Shown here: positions 60,931 to 64,000 of the stretch, in pieces | Position numbering within the stretch: position 1 is the stretch's first letter | Layout of the letters: each line of letters begins with the position of its first letter | NCBI RefSeq assembly: GCF_030463565.1 | Contig: NC_134643.1 | Coordinates: 3,234,001-3,298,000 of the forward strand | Origin: Pelecanus crispus | Taxonomy: Eukaryota; Chordata; Aves; Pelecaniformes; Pelecanidae | Direction of reading: 5' to 3' | Length of the DNA: 64,000 bases | The notes under the pieces: generated by a model | The model's input: only the letters and a program-made list of their open reading frames with translations | Databases searched by the model: none | Told to the model about the DNA's origin: nothing | Program-made: the position numbers and the translations under genes

Positions 60931-63900
60931 ACCATGACCACTTTTATGGTGCAGCCTGGTGCATCAATGTATGGAGCACAGAGAGCAAGGCTGGGTGTTG
61001 GCAGAAGGAAGGGCTATTCTGGAGGAAACAAAAGGCTTCTTAAAACAGAAAACAGTCTTCATGTTGGATAAAAAAGGCTGTGGTTTAAATACGCTTCGTA
61101 AACTTTGTAATTAACTCTTGATATAGTTGGGAAATGCTGGATTTGGTGAAGGTTTTTTGTGGTGTTTTGTTTTTTTTTTAAAGGCAGTTTGGGAGAAGGA
61201 TGGGCCATTTTGGTACAGGACTTGATCATTGGGGGATTTGTTGATTTTCAGTATTTTCAGTAATACGGAATAGGGTTAACAATAGGTGCATTTTGAAGCC
61301 CAGTGACAATTGCACTACTGGGATGCTCCACAGTGGAGTCAGGGGAGCCTTCCCCTCTGCCTTGGGGAGCAGGCAAGTGAACTGTTGTGTGGGACATGCG
61401 AGCATGGATGAAGAAAAGGAAGGTATTGGAGACTGACCCCAAAGCAGCGTGAAGGTGCCGGGGCCTGCTGGGGAGATGTGAGAGGAACAGGGGTCCTTGC
61501 TGGAGCCTTGGCTTGCAATGAAGTCCCAAACATGGTGTGTTGTTGGCAAATGGTCCCAGCTGTCAACTTTGGAGCTGGTTGCAACCCAAGGCTGTGATCC
61601 CGGGAGATCCTGGTCTCCTCATCAGCTGGATCTGCCTCACAGCATCACCTGCCACTCTGCAGCCTAACAGACTCCAGTCCCTGAAATGAAAAGGTGTCAC
61701 ATCCATCGCTGTAGCTTTTACCGGATACACAGCGCAAATATCTGTCCAAGATAATCAAAGTGTCTGTCCCCAACTATCGCCTGACTTCTGCTTTTTGCTG
61801 GTATTTTCTTTTCCTTTTGGCAGGAAATGGAGTTTGACTGTTTAAATTACTGTATTCAATCTCTTCCTGTTTTTCATGGCAGTGCTGTCACTTGGGGGAG
61901 AAAAGAAATGTTTTCAAAGCTGGCCAGCCAACAAAAGGCCTTGTGTAAAGAGTGGGGCAATATTTTTCCAACACTTTGCTAACAGAGGGCAGGTGAGGTG
62001 GGTGTTTGGGACCCAAGTCATTGTCTGATGAGTGACTTGGCTATAAAGGCTTCCTGTGCTTCTGATGCTTCAAGGTGCACCTAAGTCAGTAACTCCCTAA
62101 AACATCTTTGTGGTTACCAGTGCTTAGATCCCTGAGAGTCCTGCATCTCTTCCATACATCTGTTCCTCAAGTGGACTCTGCTCTCCTATTCCCTCTGCTT
62201 TCCCTGCGTCCCCCCTGCCCAACCTAGATGTTTGATGCCCTCCAAGCAAGCACTGCTGTACCCATGGGGTTTAGCTGGATGTGGGAGGAGGTTGTGGAAG
62301 GCATATTTCTGATTACTCCTTCCATGGATGGCTGTCAGGCATGTCTGGATGCCAGCTGGGGCACAGGTGTTTTGCTTTGGCAGCATGAGCACCTCACCTC
62401 AAGGTGAATGCTGCTGGGCCCTTGGGACTGATCCATGAGTTCTCTTCTGCTCCATGTCACCAGGTTAGGAAGGGCCATTTCTAGCTCAGGTGGCAGAAGG
62501 GCTGTGTGTATGGTATGGGCCAGTCAATCTGACTCCTGGCAAGGCCACTGTTGGTGATGTGGTAGACACAATTTTCCTACAAACAGCCTGTTTCATGATT
62601 ATCCTCTTCCTTCCAGGGCTGTGTTGGCCTGCATTTGTCATTGCTGGTGTTAACAGCACGCAGGTCTGACAGAGCACCTCTGAGACACCAAGATGAGGAG
62701 CAACATTACTGCTGTTTTACAGGAGGGTTGGCTATGGCACAGTAAAACATGACTTGCAGGGCAGTTGCAGCTCAGGGACTCCTGGTTCTTAGTGCTGTGC
62801 CCGATGTTCCTAAATGTTGCAGGAAGAGGGAATATCATCCTTGCTATTGTGTTCCTCTCTAGCATGGGGGACAGAAAAACAGGGTCATTTAGAAAGAAGG
62901 ACATGGGCTGGAGCTGCTGGAAAGAAGGGGCATTTCAAGGAAAAAAATAACTTTACAAACTAAAAAGCAGGAATTGTCATCTCTAGCTGTCATTTCTCCC
63001 ATCATTTTCCTTAAAAGGGAAAGGTTGGGGTGAAAGGGAGTATGAACTTTTGCTTAGCCATTGGGAAGAAGAATGTGTGGAAGGAGGTCCATGCGATACT
63101 GCTGCTTTGACACTTGGCACACACAGCCCCTGCCTTTTTCTCCCGGCTGGGTTGGCCGGTACATGAGCCTGCTGCTTTCCCAGGGGAATGACTCACAGTC
63201 ACAGGAACGAGCTATCGGTTTCATTAGATGTCGTAGTGTCACTGCTTGCTAGTAGGGCTATCCTAAGCAAATCCCTGCAGGGGGTCAATGTCACTTGTGC
63301 TTGCACAATAGGGCTTTTTGTTCATCTCTACTGGATAGACCATGCACAAGAGGTTTGCCTACATGTCTTTAGCCCAAATTATACAGACTCATGTTTCTGA
63401 TCCAAAGGGCTCATGGTCAGTTGAGGTCAGTTCTTGGTCAACTTTTAACAGTGCTTTCCTCTTCTTCCTCTGAAGATGCAAGCAAGAGCAGGAATCAAAA
63501 AAATGGTACAGTGCAGTCTGTGCAAAGGCAGTAGTCTCAGAAATACGGTAATGTCTCTCTGGGAATGCTCACTGGAGACTCAGAGACGGAGCAAACAGGC
63601 TTATTACTGCCAGATCTGTATTTGTATAATTGGTCACATCAGTTTTTGTTGGATGGGAGTGTGTGTGCATGTGTGCGGAGCGTGTTGTTGGAGGGACTTG
63701 CTGAGCCCAGCAACTTTGATAAGAGGTGACAAGCATCCTCTTGCTGACGCTGGGAGCTGGAGTGGATGGAGGGCTTAACTGGGGAGGCAATATGCACGAG
63801 GGGTAGGGTGCTGGCTTAGGGTTTCTGCAGCTGAGCTCTGTGATTTGCAAATCCCCCCCATGCACCTTTGCACTCCCCATTTCTCCATCTCCAGTAGGCC

Positions 63901-64000
63901 TGACCATCATCTCCCCTGCAAAGCTGGCTGTGCTCTGGGATGACAGACACTTCATCAGAGAGAAATGTCATATTATCTTGCTACATGAGGCAGCTCAGAC
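60931..64000 (+). other. PLXNA4: PLXNA4 intron 2, continues past window
   Basis: This is non-repetitive intronic DNA to the right edge. Short open frames on both strands (for example 61226-61549 and 63569-63955 on the - strand) overlap or lack family resemblance. No exon with plexin similarity was seen, so intron 2 is at least 6.55 kb long. Confidence 0.65.

Noticed and set aside
57450..64000. Search for PLXNA4 exon 3
   Set aside because: No stretch encoding the expected IDDNFCGLD or following sema/PSI sequence was found on the + strand, so the exon is taken to lie beyond the window.

Overview
This is vertebrate nuclear DNA, most probably from a bird. Several CR1 LINE fragments end in the tandem ATTCTATG-type tail typical of avian CR1. 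The only protein-coding gene I can support is a plexin-A whose sema-domain sequence matches PLXNA4. There is no sign of bacterial or viral gene organisation, and nearly all open frames in the window are chance frames in non-coding DNA.

Layout on the + strand. Positions 1 to about 27.2 kb look intergenic, upstream of the gene. They hold a few CR1 fragments (876-983, 12545-12641, about 15160-15350 and 15456-16680), simple repeats, and some quiet AT-rich blocks that could be conserved regulatory DNA. From about 27.2 to 29.06 kb there is a dense CpG island with G/C homopolymers and G-quadruplex-capable repeats, which is the likely PLXNA4 promoter. Inside it a near-perfect splice donor (after 28287) marks the probable end of a non-coding first exon. 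About 27.9 kb of intron 1 follows (28288-56188), with two adjacent CR1 pieces at 52.07-52.66 kb. Exon 2 (56189-57449) has a strong polypyrimidine tract and acceptor, an 85-base 5' UTR remainder without any ATG, and the first 392 codons of PLXNA4 (signal peptide plus most of the sema domain). It ends at a consensus donor in phase 0. The rest of the window (57450-64000) is intron 2, with one old CR1-like fragment near 60.64-60.93 kb. The remaining PLXNA4 exons lie beyond the right edge.

PLXNA4 is a transmembrane co-receptor for class 3 and class 6 semaphorins in axon guidance. The window covers the upstream flank, promoter, leader exon and ligand-facing N-terminal exon. I did not find a clearly novel system. 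The more useful leads are the exon-1 and promoter architecture, including a minimal upstream ORF and an extreme G4 array. Others are three CR1 tails that stop near the same point, an intron readthrough frame that would give a truncated sema protein, and several AT-rich candidate regulatory blocks.
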